DNA of 27,150 nucleotides, from NCBI GenBank assembly GCA_027489105.1, contig JAIYAJ010000576.1, positions 1 to 27,150 of the forward strand, in the 5' to 3' direction. The notes below the pieces were generated by a model. The model saw only the letters and a program-made list of their open reading frames with translations, was not told where the DNA came from and made no database searches. Position numbers and translations under genes: made by a program. This document shows positions 14,759-23,590 of the stretch, in pieces (position 1 is the first letter of the stretch; the number at the start of each line of letters is the position of its first letter). This stretch comes from Zymomonas sp. (GTDB taxonomy: Bacteria > Pseudomonadota > Alphaproteobacteria > Sphingomonadales > Sphingomonadaceae).

Positions 14759-17059
14759 ATGGCGGACGACCAACCGGCACAGGCGGCCCTCATCGCGCCG
14801 ACGGTGGCCTATCGCGGGCCGGTCGGCGGCTGGGGCTCGGTGCGCGGCATGATCGGGACACTGAGATCGTCCGGCGCCAGCGCTGGCGCGCTTGCGACCC
14901 TGGCCGACCTCAACAAACCCGGCGGGACGATGTGCACCTCCTGCGCCTGGACCAAGGTCCCCAATCCTGGCCTCGTCGAGTTCTGCGAAAATGGCGCCAA
15001 GGCCACCTTGTGGGATCTGACCAGCGATCGTTGCACGCCGGATTTCTTCGCGACCCATCCCGTATCGGAGATCGCGCGCTGGTCGGACTATGATCTGGAG
15101 CGAGTGGGCCGGCTGACCCATCCGATGCGCTACGACGCGGGGACCGATCGCTATGTCGAAACCGGCTGGGACGAAGCCTTCGCCGCGATCGGCGCCGAAC
15201 TCCGGCGTCTCGAGCCCAAGTCGACCACCTTCTACGCCTCGGGCAAGGCGGCGCTCGAAGCCTCCTATCTCTACGCGCTGTTCGCCCGCATCTATGGGCA
15301 CAACAACCTGCCCGACAGTTCGAACATGTGCCACGAGACGACCTCGGTCGCGCTCAAGGCGGTGTTGGGCACGCCGGTCGGAACCTGCACCTTCGACGAC
15401 CTCGCGCATTGCGATGCCATTTTCTACGTCGGACAGAATCCCGGCACCAATTCGCCGCGCATCCTGCATCCGCTCAAGGATGCGGTCGATCGCGGCTGCC
15501 GGATCGTCGCCTTCAATCCGCTCAAGGAGAAAGGGCTGATTGCCTTCGCGGATCCGCAGAGCCCCGCCGACATGCTGCTGGGGCGTTCGACCCCGATCGC
15601 CAGCCATTATGTGCAGGTTCGCCCTGGCGGGGACATCGCCGCGCTGACCGGTGTGGCGAAGCATGTTCTCGCGCTCGACGCCGAAGACCGCGCGCGGGGT
15701 GGCGCCGGCGTGCTCGATCGCGCCTTCCTGGACCACCATTGTCATGGTCTCGACGACTGGCTCCGCTTCGTCGAGCAGAGCGACTGGGCCGACATCGAAC
15801 GCCAGTCGGGGGTCGGCCGGGCGGAGCTGGAGACGGCCGGCGCCATCTATGCAGCCTCCGAACGGGTCATCGGCATCTATGGCATGGGCCTGACCCAGCA
15901 TGTCCACGGGTCGCAGGCGATCGGCGCTCTGGTCAACCTGCTGCTGTTGCGCGGCAATGTCGGGCGGCAGGGCGCCGGGTGCCAGCCGATCCGGGGCCAT
16001 AGCAATGTCCAGGGGCAGCGGACGGTCGGCATCACCGAAAAGCCCGAACTCGCCCCGAACGACAAATATCGCGAGCTGTTCGGGTTCGAGCCGCCGATGG
16101 ACAAGGGGCATAATACGGTCGAGTTTCTCGAAGCCTTGCTGGCGGGCGAGGCCCGGGGATTCATCGGCCTCGGTGGCAATCTGGTGCGGGCGGTGCCTGA
16201 TCAGGATCGCGTCGCCAAGGCGTGGAGCCAGCTGGACCTGACCGTCCATGTCGCGACCCGGCTCAACCGGACGCATCTGCTGCCGGGGCGTTCCTCCTGG
16301 CTGCTGCCCTGCCTCGTCCGCGCCGAGGAGGATATCCAGGCCGGCGGTCCGCAACAGGTGAGCATGGAGGACAGCTTCAGCCATATCCATGGCTCGATCG
16401 GCAGGCGCACCCCCGCCAGCCCGCACCTCCGGTCGGAGGTTGCGATCGTCGCCGGCCTCGCCAAGGCCACGCTCGACCCTCATGACAGGCTGCGGTGGGA
16501 CGAATGGGCCGCCGATTATGGCCGTATCCGCGACCTGATCGCGCGCACCTGGCCCGACCAGTTTGCGGACATGAACCGCCGGATCAACGAGCCCGGCGGC
16601 TTCTATCGCGGCAACAGCGCGCATGACCGGATCTGGAAGACCGAAAGCGGGAAGGCGCAGTTCACCCTGCCCACCTCGCTCGACAGCGCCGATCTCGCTG
16701 ATCGCCCAGGCCGATTCCGGCTGATCACGCTGCGATCGAACGACCAGTTCAACACCACCGTCTATGGCATGTCCGATCGGCTGCGCGGCATCGAGGGCGA
16801 TCGCATGATCGTGATGATGGCACCGGCCGACATGGCCACGCTGGGACTGGAGAAGGGGCAGCGCGTGACCCTGGTCGGGGATGCAGCCGACGGCATTGCC
16901 CGGACGGTCGAGGGGCTGGCGGTGATCCCCTATGACCTGCCGCGCGGCGCGCTCGCCGGCTATTTCCCCGAGCTCAACCCCTTGTCACCGCTGTCGCGGC
17001 ACGATCTGGCCTCGGGTACGCCAGCCGCCAAGGCAATCCCGGTCCGCATCCTCGCCTGA
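14759..17059 (+). CDS. FdhF/YdeP family molybdopterin oxidoreductase
   Basis: A 766-residue molybdopterin enzyme of the YdeP/FdhF-like (TIGR01701-type) group, single-subunit formate-dehydrogenase relatives of mostly unknown substrate. The N-terminus has C59-x2-C62 (GTMCTSCAW), C76 in FCENGAKA and C92 in DRCTPDFF, with spacing unlike the classic Fdh iron-sulfur site. DSSNMCHETTS holds C191, the likely molybdenum ligand. FYVGQNPGTNSPRI, the GNVGRQGAGCQPIRGHSNVQG block and the C-terminal LRSNDQFNTTVYG molybdopterin-binding segment follow. There is no Tat or other signal, so it is cytoplasmic. ATG 14759 is preferred over ATG 14747 because GAGG sits six bases upstream. It lies between two hybrid sensor kinases and ends 9 bp from the convergent one. 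Confidence 0.9.
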   Translation: MADDQPAQAALIAPTVAYRGPVGGWGSVRGMIGTLRSSGASAGALATLADLNKPGGTMCTSCAWTKVPNPGLVEFCENGAKATLWDLTSDRCTPDFFATHPVSEIARWSDYDLERVGRLTHPMRYDAGTDRYVETGWDEAFAAIGAELRRLEPKSTTFYASGKAALEASYLYALFARIYGHNNLPDSSNMCHETTSVALKAVLGTPVGTCTFDDLAHCDAIFYVGQNPGTNSPRILHPLKDAVDRGCRIVAFNPLKEKGLIAFADPQSPADMLLGRSTPIASHYVQVRPGGDIAALTGVAKHVLALDAEDRARGGAGVLDRAFLDHHCHGLDDWLRFVEQSDWADIERQSGVGRAELETAGAIYAASERVIGIYGMGLTQHVHGSQAIGALVNLLLLRGNVGRQGAGCQPIRGHSNVQGQRTVGITEKPELAPNDKYRELFGFEPPMDKGHNTVEFLEALLAGEARGFIGLGGNLVRAVPDQDRVAKAWSQLDLTVHVATRLNRTHLLPGRSSWLLPCLVRAEEDIQAGGPQQVSMEDSFSHIHGSIGRRTPASPHLRSEVAIVAGLAKATLDPHDRLRWDEWAADYGRIRDLIARTWPDQFADMNRRINEPGGFYRGNSAHDRIWKTESGKAQFTLPTSLDSADLADRPGRFRLITLRSNDQFNTTVYGMSDRLRGIEGDRMIVMMAPADMATLGLEKGQRVTLVGDAADGIARTVEGLAVIPYDLPRGALAGYFPELNPLSPLSRHDLASGTPAAKAIPVRILA

Positions 17060-17068
17060 CCGTCGTGT

Positions 17069-20008
17069 TCAGCGGCCTGAGCGGTCTGCCATGATGTCCT
17101 GAATCCGGGCTGCGAGCGTGTCCATCGGGAAGGGCTTGGTGAGCAACGCCATATTGGGTGCGAGCTGCCCATTGCCGATCACGGCGTTCTCGGCATAGCC
17201 GGTCATGAACAAGATGCGGAGATCGGGGCGCAGCTGCAGCGCCGCATCGGCGACCTGCCGTCCGTTCATCCCATTGGGCAGGCCGACGTCGGTGATCAGC
17301 AGATCGATATGCGGGGTGGCATAGACCGCAGCAAGCGCCCCAGCCCCATCGGCGGCCTCCACGACGTTGTAGCCGAGCTCCTCGACCACCTCGACGACCA
17401 GCATTCTTACGGTCGGCTCGTCGTCGACCACCAGCACACAGCCCGCGCCGCGTTTGGCCTCGGCCAGGGGCGCGGTCGGCGGCGGCCCGGCTTCGCTGTC
17501 GGCGACGCTGCTTTCGGCGTGGCGCGGCAGATAGATGCACATCGTCGTGCCCAGTCCGGCCTCGGTGTAGATGCGCACCTGCCCACCCGACTGGCGTGCG
17601 AAACCGTAGATCATCGACAGGCCGAGTCCGGTCCCCTCGCCCATCGGCTTGGTCGTGAAGAAGGGGTCGAAGGCGCGGGCGGCGACTTCGGGCGGCATTC
17701 CCGTGCCGGTGTCGGTGACGCAGATCGACACATATTGGCCGGGGTCGAGATCGCGTTCGCGCGCGGCGCGCTGGTCGAGCCATTTGTTGGCGGTTTCGAT
17801 CGTGATCCTGCCGCCCTCAGGCATGGCGTCGCGTGCGTTGATGCACAGATTGATGATAGCGTTTTCGAGCTGGTTGGGATCGACCAGCGTCGTCCATAAC
17901 CCGGCCTTGCCGACCGTCTCCACCGTGACCTCTGGGCCGACTGTGCGGCGGATCAGTTCCTCGAGGTCGAAGATCAGCCGGTTGACGTCGGTCGGCTTGG
18001 GATCGAGCGTCTGGCGCCGGGAGAAGGCGAGCAGCCGATGGGTCAGTGCCGCTGCGCGCTTCACCGCGCCCTGCGCGGCGATCGAATATTTCTCCAGCTC
18101 GTACACGCGACCCTGGGCGATGCGGATCTGCATCATCTCCAGAGCGCCCGATATACCGGTCAGCAGATTGTTGAAATCATGCGCGAGTCCGCCGGTCAGC
18201 TGGCCGACCGCTTCCATCTTCTGCGACTGGCGCAAAGCCTCCTCGGCACGGTCGCGCTCGGCGGCCGTCGCGGCGACTTCGGCCTGCAGGCCGATCTTCT
18301 CGCGGTGCAGCTGGCGTTCGACGGCCTTGCGCGCCGAGACGTCCTGCATAGCACCGACCATGCGCAGCGGCGTTCCCGCCGCATCGCGCAGCACATAGCC
18401 GCGGTCGAGCACGTCGGCATAGCTGCCATCCGCCCGGGCGAAGCGATATTCGTCGGTCCAGTCGGTGCCCGATGAGTCGATCACCGCATGGATGCTGCGA
18501 TCGATACGGTCGCGATCTTCCGGGTGGATATTGGCGATCCACCAGGCGCCGGTCGGCTGCACTTCGGAGGGCAGATGGCCGTAGGCCCGATGAACCGCCT
18601 CGTTCCAGATCACCGTGTCGGTGCGGAAATCCCAGTCCCACACCGCGTCATTGGTAGCGCGCCCAGCCAGGCGCAGACGCTCTTCAACCTCGCGCATTGC
18701 GGCGTTGGCCAGGCGGTCGCGGGTCACGTCCTGCACCGTCCCGATCAGGCGAACCGGTCGGCGCCCATCGAAAAAGGCGAGGCCGTGGGCCGCTACGTGG
18801 CGCAGCTTGCCATCTTCGATGCCGATCGTGCGATATTCGACCTCGAAATCGTGGCTGCCGTCGGGATCGAGCGCGGCCACGACGGCCTTGTGCGCGCGCT
18901 CGCGGTCGTCTGGATGCAGGCCGGCGAGAAAGGTCGTCTCATAGGATATGTCCTTGCCGGGACTGACGCCGAACAGTTCGCGGCAGCGATCATCCCATTT
19001 CAGCGTCTGTTCGCCCGGGCGATAGTCGAACCGGCCGAGCCGGGCGGCGCGTGTCGCGAGTTCGAGTTCCTCGCGGCTGCGTTCCAGCGCCCGCTCGGTA
19101 CGACGGCGCTCGGTGATGTCGTAGAAGAGGACGGCGACATGGTTCTTGTCGGGATCGTCGATCCGGTAAGCGCTGACGAGATACCAGCGCTCGTCGAGCG
19201 CCTTTGCGGGCAACTCGATCTGCGCGGTCCGTCCGCTCCGCGCGACCTCGCCATAGAAATCGAACCAGTGCTGCTCGTGCTGCGGCGCGATCTCGCGCAT
19301 CCAGCGCCCGGATGCGTTGGCGATGCCCGTATAGTGCGCGAAGGATTCGTTGACCTCGAGGAAGCGGTAATCGAGCGCCTCGCCCTGCTCGCCGAACATT
19401 ACCTCGATGACGCAGAAGCCGGCATCGATCGAGTTGAAAAGGCTGCGATAGCGATGTTCGCTGAGGCGCAAGGCTTCTTCGCTGCGAACGCGGTCGGCAG
19501 CTTCGCGGATGCGTACAGCGACATCCTCGACCAGCGAGACCTCGGCGGTTTCCCAGCTCCGGGGTGCCTGCATGTTGACGTAGAGCAGGCTGTCCAACTG
19601 GCCATTGCGCATGATCGGACAGACGATCGCCGCGCGGGTGTCGATGGCGGTCCAGCTCCGGTCATGGCCGGCACTCAGCGGATGGATCGTCACATCGTCG
19701 ATAACCAATGTCCGGCCGGCGCGGAGCTCGGCCATCAGCGCGTCGCCATAGCCATCCATCGGGCGCAGCCGGCCGTGGAGATTTTCGAGCCGTCCGCCCG
19801 AATCCGCTTCAATGCGGCTCAAGCCGCCATTCATGCCGAGCGTGGCGAAGCCGCAGCGATCGGCCCCGAGGCGATCGGCGAGCATCCGCGATGCGGCGTC
19901 GAGAATCGCCTGCGCATCGGTGAGACCGCGCAGCCTGTCGAGGAAGGCGAGCTGGAACGCCTGTCTTTCGAGCAGTTGCTCGCGGCTCAACTGTTCCGAT
20001 CTCGGCAT
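17069..20008 (-). CDS. GAF-PAS-PAS-PAS hybrid histidine kinase with C-terminal receiver
   Basis: A 979-residue soluble multi-sensor kinase. A GAF domain covers about 20-170, PAS about 180-305, PAS about 315-440 (GRFDYRPGEQTLKWD) and PAS about 445-575 (VWDWDFRTDTVIW...IHPEDRDRI). A short coiled segment leads to HisKA with H610 in [12 protein letters not shown]. HATPase_c follows (N-box [12 protein letters not shown] near 716; [12 protein letters not shown] near 793), then a receiver from about 855 with VVDDEP, D near 904 in ITDVGLPNG and TKPF. There are no membrane segments, so the signal is cytoplasmic or diffusible. The frame is open to 20113, but ATG 20006-20008 follows a GGGGGAAGA element and begins the conserved protein. 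The kinase core closely resembles the LOV kinase 2.3 kb away. Confidence 0.92.
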   Translation of the reverse strand: MPRSEQLSREQLLERQAFQLAFLDRLRGLTDAQAILDAASRMLADRLGADRCGFATLGMNGGLSRIEADSGGRLENLHGRLRPMDGYGDALMAELRAGRTLVIDDVTIHPLSAGHDRSWTAIDTRAAIVCPIMRNGQLDSLLYVNMQAPRSWETAEVSLVEDVAVRIREAADRVRSEEALRLSEHRYRSLFNSIDAGFCVIEVMFGEQGEALDYRFLEVNESFAHYTGIANASGRWMREIAPQHEQHWFDFYGEVARSGRTAQIELPAKALDERWYLVSAYRIDDPDKNHVAVLFYDITERRRTERALERSREELELATRAARLGRFDYRPGEQTLKWDDRCRELFGVSPGKDISYETTFLAGLHPDDRERAHKAVVAALDPDGSHDFEVEYRTIGIEDGKLRHVAAHGLAFFDGRRPVRLIGTVQDVTRDRLANAAMREVEERLRLAGRATNDAVWDWDFRTDTVIWNEAVHRAYGHLPSEVQPTGAWWIANIHPEDRDRIDRSIHAVIDSSGTDWTDEYRFARADGSYADVLDRGYVLRDAAGTPLRMVGAMQDVSARKAVERQLHREKIGLQAEVAATAAERDRAEEALRQSQKMEAVGQLTGGLAHDFNNLLTGISGALEMMQIRIAQGRVYELEKYSIAAQGAVKRAAALTHRLLAFSRRQTLDPKPTDVNRLIFDLEELIRRTVGPEVTVETVGKAGLWTTLVDPNQLENAIINLCINARDAMPEGGRITIETANKWLDQRAARERDLDPGQYVSICVTDTGTGMPPEVAARAFDPFFTTKPMGEGTGLGLSMIYGFARQSGGQVRIYTEAGLGTTMCIYLPRHAESSVADSEAGPPPTAPLAEAKRGAGCVLVVDDEPTVRMLVVEVVEELGYNVVEAADGAGALAAVYATPHIDLLITDVGLPNGMNGRQVADAALQLRPDLRILFMTGYAENAVIGNGQLAPNMALLTKPFPMDTLAARIQDIMADRSGR

Positions 20009-20168
20009 TCTTCCCCCAACGACCCCAGCCCACGACGGGTTCCTCCGGCGGATTAGCACCAGCGCAACCGTCATGGGAGCCGACAGATGGATCGGCCTGC
20101 GCCGCGCCCGCAAGGAGCGGCAAGGCAGAAATGTGCAGGCGTCGCGATTGTTCCGCTGCCGAAGAGAG

Positions 20169-20200
20169 AAGGGCCGCCCACGCGAACGGGGGCGGCCCTT
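20169..20200 (-). terminator. Rho-independent-type terminator after the TonB-dependent receptor
   Basis: AAGGGCCGCCC (20169-20179) pairs perfectly with GGGCGGCCCTT (20190-20200), an 11-bp GC-rich stem with a 10-nt loop. It lies 20 bp past the receptor stop on the minus strand. The minus-strand sequence after the stem is pyrimidine-rich (CTTCTCTCTTC), not a pure T run, so efficiency is uncertain. Confidence 0.7.
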
Positions 20201-20219
20201 CGGAGCTTTCTGCGCCGTT

Positions 20220-22535
20220 TTAGAACTCGGCGGTCAGCCTCGCACCCCAGGTCCGGGGCCGGTTGAAGATCGCCGTTGCCAGCGAGCCGAAGTCGGTCGC
20301 GAAGCTGTAAAAGCGGTTGTTGGTCAGATTTTCGCCGAACAGCTGAGCGGTCAGCTTCACATTGTCGCCGGCAGGAATGTCGGACAGGATCACCCGGGCC
20401 GACAGCTCCTTCTGGGTTCCCGTCCGGAAGCCCTGCAGCGTGGGCGCGAGCGAGTCGATCACCGCCAGACGCGCGCTGCTCTTGGTCGAATAGTCGACCC
20501 GGAAGGTCGCGACGCCCATCGGCATGGGTGAGGTCTTCACCTGTGCCCCGACATGGGTCGACCATTTGCTCAGATAGGCGAAGTGCGCGGTCGAACCGAC
20601 ATTGGTCACCACGCCACCGACGATCTGGTTATACTCCTTATATTTGGGATCGACATAGCCGACATTGCCGTCCAGCTGGACATGCTCGCCCAGCAGCAGT
20701 GCGCCTTCGAGTTCGAAACCGCGATAGCGCGCCTTCGCCGCGTTCACGATGAAGTTGGTGCGTGTCACGCTGTTGAACTGGTTCACCTGCAGATTGTCAT
20801 AATCGATCTGGAAGACGTTGCCGTCGAAGCGCAGATGGCGATTGAGTGCGGTCAGCTTCCAGCCCAGTTCATAGGTGATCGCCTTTTCGGGATCCCAGCC
20901 GGGCGACCCTGGTGCCAGGGCGTTGAAACCGCCCGCGCGGAAGCTCGACGCGATCCGGCCATAGGTCATGAAGCCGGGGACCCAGCGATAGCTGATCGAG
21001 CCGCTATAACCGAAATTGCCCCAGTCGTTCTTGCCCGTCTGGTTGGTGGTCGTGGTCGTGGTCGTCGTCTGGACGATACCCGTCGCGATCTCGCGCTTGT
21101 CCTTGGTATAGCGGCCGCCCAGCGTAACCTCGAGCTTCTCTTCGAGCGAAGCGGGCTTCCACTTCACCTCGCCGAAGGCCGCATAGGACCTCGTGGTCTG
21201 CTCATAGGTCACGCTGCGGTCGAGACGGATCCAGGCCGCGCCGACCGGCGAGTTGAGCACGGTGGTGACATTCTCGTTCACCTTCTCCCACCAATAATAG
21301 AGACCCAGCACATATTCGAAGTCGGCGAGGTCGCCGGCGACCTGGACCTCCTGGCTGAACTGCTTCTGCGTGCCTGCGTTGGTCGGCGCCGCATGGACGC
21401 TGATCGGCTCGACGCGCTGGGCGGGATTGCGCGGGTTCAGGACGGTGCCGAGAATGAAGCTGCCGCCCAGATAGTTGCGCAGATGCTGATCGATTTCGGC
21501 ATAGTTGCTGATCGACTTGAGCTGCGCGGTTTCGGCGATCGGATAGGTCAGCGTCAGCGTGTCGCCCCAGCTCTTGATCACCGCATTGCCCTGCACGCGG
21601 GGATCGCGAAAGCTCAGGTCGAGCGCCTTGCGGCTGAGCACCAGCGGCGGACCCGACGGATTGGCTGCGGCCGAGTTGGTATAGGCCGTAATGGCTGCCG
21701 GCGTGCCGCCGATCGCCTGCCAGGCGGTGAAGGACTCGTTGCGCGCATAGCGGAAGCGGTTGTCTATCTCGAGATCGCCGAGCGATCCCGCAAGGGCCGT
21801 GGTCAGGCCCAGATCCTTTTCGTTGCCGCCCCAGTCTGACCTGGACAGTCCGGGCGTGCGCACCCAGCCGTCGCGCTGGCGCCAGTTGGCGGCGATCTTC
21901 AGGCGCCAGTCGGACTGCCCGATCGCACCGGTCTGGAGTACGCCCGAGAGCATCTTGTCGTCATAGCGGCCATAGCCGACCGAGATCTTGGCGCTGGGTT
22001 CGTCGGTCGGCGCCTGGGTGACGAGCATGATCGCGCCGCCGGTCGTGTTGCGGCCGAACAGCGTGCCCTGCGGCCCGCGCAGCACCTCGACCCGTTCGAG
22101 ATCGGGCAGATCGAAGGCGCCGCTGGTCGCACGCGGCGTATAGACGCCGTCGACATAGAGAGCGACGGCAGGTTCGGTGTAGAGCGTGGTCGACAGCGTA
22201 CCGATGCCGCGGATGAAGACCACGGGTGCGTTGGCGCTGCCCGACCCTTGCGTGATCTTCAGGTTCGGGGCGAGGTCCGCGAGCGCGCTCAGCCGGGTGA
22301 GGACCCGCTGCTCGATGTCCCTGCCGCTGATCGCGGTGATCGGCAGCGGGGCGGTTTCGGCCCGCTCGGCGCGCCGCCGCGCCGTCACGATGATGTCGGC
22401 GAGACCGCCTTGGCTCGCGCCGGTGTCGGCCTGATCCTCGGCCATCGCCGGGACCGACAACATGCCGAGGAAGGCGGCGGACAGCGCGGTACCACCGCGC
22501 AGTACGGACGTGATTCGACTCCTGGTAGCTTTCAT
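20220..22535 (-). CDS. TonB-dependent outer-membrane receptor
   Basis: A 771-residue outer-membrane transporter powered through TonB/ExbBD. A signal peptide covers residues 1-32 with cleavage after AMA. A TonB-box-like DIIVTARRR (47-55) precedes the plug domain, whose signatures are RGIGTLSTTL, LYVDGVYTPR and VEVLRGPQGTLFGRNTTGGAI. The rest is a 22-strand-type barrel, ending in the aromatic terminal residue (GARLTAEF) needed for barrel assembly. This sphingomonad-type receptor is often tied to uptake of plant or aromatic compounds rather than classic siderophores, but the ligand is unknown. AAGGAGGGGAAG precedes the start, a strong ribosome site. It is divergent from an SDR gene. An eight-Thr tract encoded by a short tandem repeat lies at residues 490-497. 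Confidence 0.95.
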   Translation of the reverse strand: MKATRSRITSVLRGGTALSAAFLGMLSVPAMAEDQADTGASQGGLADIIVTARRRAERAETAPLPITAISGRDIEQRVLTRLSALADLAPNLKITQGSGSANAPVVFIRGIGTLSTTLYTEPAVALYVDGVYTPRATSGAFDLPDLERVEVLRGPQGTLFGRNTTGGAIMLVTQAPTDEPSAKISVGYGRYDDKMLSGVLQTGAIGQSDWRLKIAANWRQRDGWVRTPGLSRSDWGGNEKDLGLTTALAGSLGDLEIDNRFRYARNESFTAWQAIGGTPAAITAYTNSAAANPSGPPLVLSRKALDLSFRDPRVQGNAVIKSWGDTLTLTYPIAETAQLKSISNYAEIDQHLRNYLGGSFILGTVLNPRNPAQRVEPISVHAAPTNAGTQKQFSQEVQVAGDLADFEYVLGLYYWWEKVNENVTTVLNSPVGAAWIRLDRSVTYEQTTRSYAAFGEVKWKPASLEEKLEVTLGGRYTKDKREIATGIVQTTTTTTTTNQTGKNDWGNFGYSGSISYRWVPGFMTYGRIASSFRAGGFNALAPGSPGWDPEKAITYELGWKLTALNRHLRFDGNVFQIDYDNLQVNQFNSVTRTNFIVNAAKARYRGFELEGALLLGEHVQLDGNVGYVDPKYKEYNQIVGGVVTNVGSTAHFAYLSKWSTHVGAQVKTSPMPMGVATFRVDYSTKSSARLAVIDSLAPTLQGFRTGTQKELSARVILSDIPAGDNVKLTAQLFGENLTNNRFYSFATDFGSLATAIFNRPRTWGARLTAEF
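21045..21068 (-). repeat. Short tandem repeat coding a Thr-8 tract
   Basis: GGTCGT occurs three times in tandem (21048-21065, plus strand), flanked by further GGT and CGT triplets. On the minus strand this reads as eight consecutive Thr codons (ACC/ACG mixed) inside the TonB-dependent receptor, residues 490-497, in a polar segment likely to be an extracellular loop. Unit changes would keep the frame. Confidence 0.75.
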
Positions 22536-22651
22536 CTTCCCCTCCTTTGGCGCGTCCCTGCGGGCGTCGCCTTTCTCCTGTGCCGGAAGCCCACCGGCCT
22601 TGCTTCACATCGCTTCTGTCCGGTCTCTCGCCGCCGTCGATGATCTCGCGA

Positions 22652-22684
22652 TTGACAACCTATCAATCATGGTAATCTTATCAA
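22652..22684. promoter_or_regulatory. Promoter and repeated TATCAA operator-like sites between receptor and SDR genes
   Basis: A distinctly AT-richer patch. TTGACA (22652-22657) is a perfect -35 for the plus strand, with TAATCT (22673-22678, 15-nt spacer) or ATCTTA (22675-22680, 17-nt spacer) as candidate -10. TATCAA occurs at 22661-22666 and again at 22679-22684, 18 bp apart. The first also forms an imperfect inverted repeat with TTGACA (6-3-6). Such spacing could place a regulator over the promoter and control both divergent genes, but no regulator gene is adjacent. Confidence 0.45.
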
Positions 22685-22715
22685 GAATAAACATAGCAAC
22701 GACGAGAGGCTGGAC

Positions 22716-23564
22716 ATGAAGGATTTCAAAGGTCGCGTGGCCGTGATCACCGGTGCGGCGAACGGCATCGGCCGGGCGCTGGCGGAGCAGCTGGCGGCGG
22801 AAGGTGCGCGGCTGGCGCTCATGGATATCGAGGCCGACACGTTGGAAATGCTGTGCGCCGAGCTGTCGGGCAGGGGCGCCGAGGTGTTCGCGCGGGCGTT
22901 CGACATTGCGGACTGGGAGGCCAGCGAGGCCTTCGCGAAGGACGTGCTGTCCCATTTCGGCACCGTCAATCTGGTCATCGCCAATGCCGGGGTGACGACG
23001 GTCGGCCGCCCTGCGGTGACCCTGTCGATCAACGACTGGCGCTGGGTGCTCGGCACCAACCTGTTCGGCGTGATCCATGCGATCCAGCCCTTCCTGCCGA
23101 CGCTGATGGGGCAGGAAGGCTCGCACATCGCGATCACCGCCTCGGGCGTCTGTTCCTTCACCGGCGTGGCCCTCAACGGCCCTTATTGCGCCAGCAAGGC
23201 GGCGGCGATTTCCTATGCCGAGACGCTGTACCGCGAACTGGCCGCTGCCAACCCGCCGGTCGGCGTCACCGCGATCTGCCCCGGCACCACGCTCGCCACC
23301 TTCCAGCGCTCGGAAGAGCGGCGGCCGGCGCATCTGCCCGATCTTGCCGAAACCGACCCGATCCCGCCGGTCTTCCGCGAGATGCTGGCCAAGATCCGGG
23401 CGGATGGTCTGACCTCGGACGAGGTGGCGCGTCAGTCGATCGCGGCGATCCGGGAAAACCGCTTCTACGTCATCACCCATCCCGAGAACGGCCATATCGC
23501 AGCGGCGCGCGGCAATGATGCGGCGGCGGCACGCAATCCGTCGGTCGGATTGCCGGGGTCCTGA
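22716..23564 (+). CDS. SDR family NAD(P)-dependent oxidoreductase
   Basis: A 282-residue classical short-chain dehydrogenase/reductase. The cofactor motif TGAANGIG lies near residues 12-19, and an acidic residue at the end of strand 2 (LMDIEAD) suggests NAD(H) preference. The NAG motif (IANAGV), catalytic Ser in ITASGVCSFTG and Y-x-x-x-K in YCASK follow. The C-terminus (DEVARQSIAAIRENRFYVITHPE) is common in SDRs annotated as acting on alcohol, sterol or fatty substrates; the final 20 residues are Ala- and Gly-rich and probably disordered. GAGAGG sits six bases before ATG 22716. It is divergent from the TonB-dependent receptor across a shared control region and convergent with the MFS gene, so it may oxidise an imported compound. 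The substrate is unknown. Confidence 0.92.
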   Translation: MKDFKGRVAVITGAANGIGRALAEQLAAEGARLALMDIEADTLEMLCAELSGRGAEVFARAFDIADWEASEAFAKDVLSHFGTVNLVIANAGVTTVGRPAVTLSINDWRWVLGTNLFGVIHAIQPFLPTLMGQEGSHIAITASGVCSFTGVALNGPYCASKAAAISYAETLYRELAAANPPVGVTAICPGTTLATFQRSEERRPAHLPDLAETDPIPPVFREMLAKIRADGLTSDEVARQSIAAIRENRFYVITHPENGHIAAARGNDAAAARNPSVGLPGS

Positions 23565-23590
23565 AGACCGGTCCGGGCGGGGCGTCGCGA

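Noticed and set aside
14627..16624. 665-codon minus-strand frame opposite the molybdopterin oxidoreductase
   Set aside because: Mirror of a strongly conserved enzyme; no start context and no domain. Long antisense frames are expected in GC-rich DNA.
18488..20056. 522-codon plus-strand frame opposite the GAF-PAS kinase
   Set aside because: Antisense shadow of well-defined PAS/GAF domains; no ribosome site and no family resemblance.
20129..20154. GGAAC on the minus strand upstream of the GAF-PAS kinase as an EcfG promoter
   Set aside because: No GTT at the required 16-17 nt spacing (ATTT instead).
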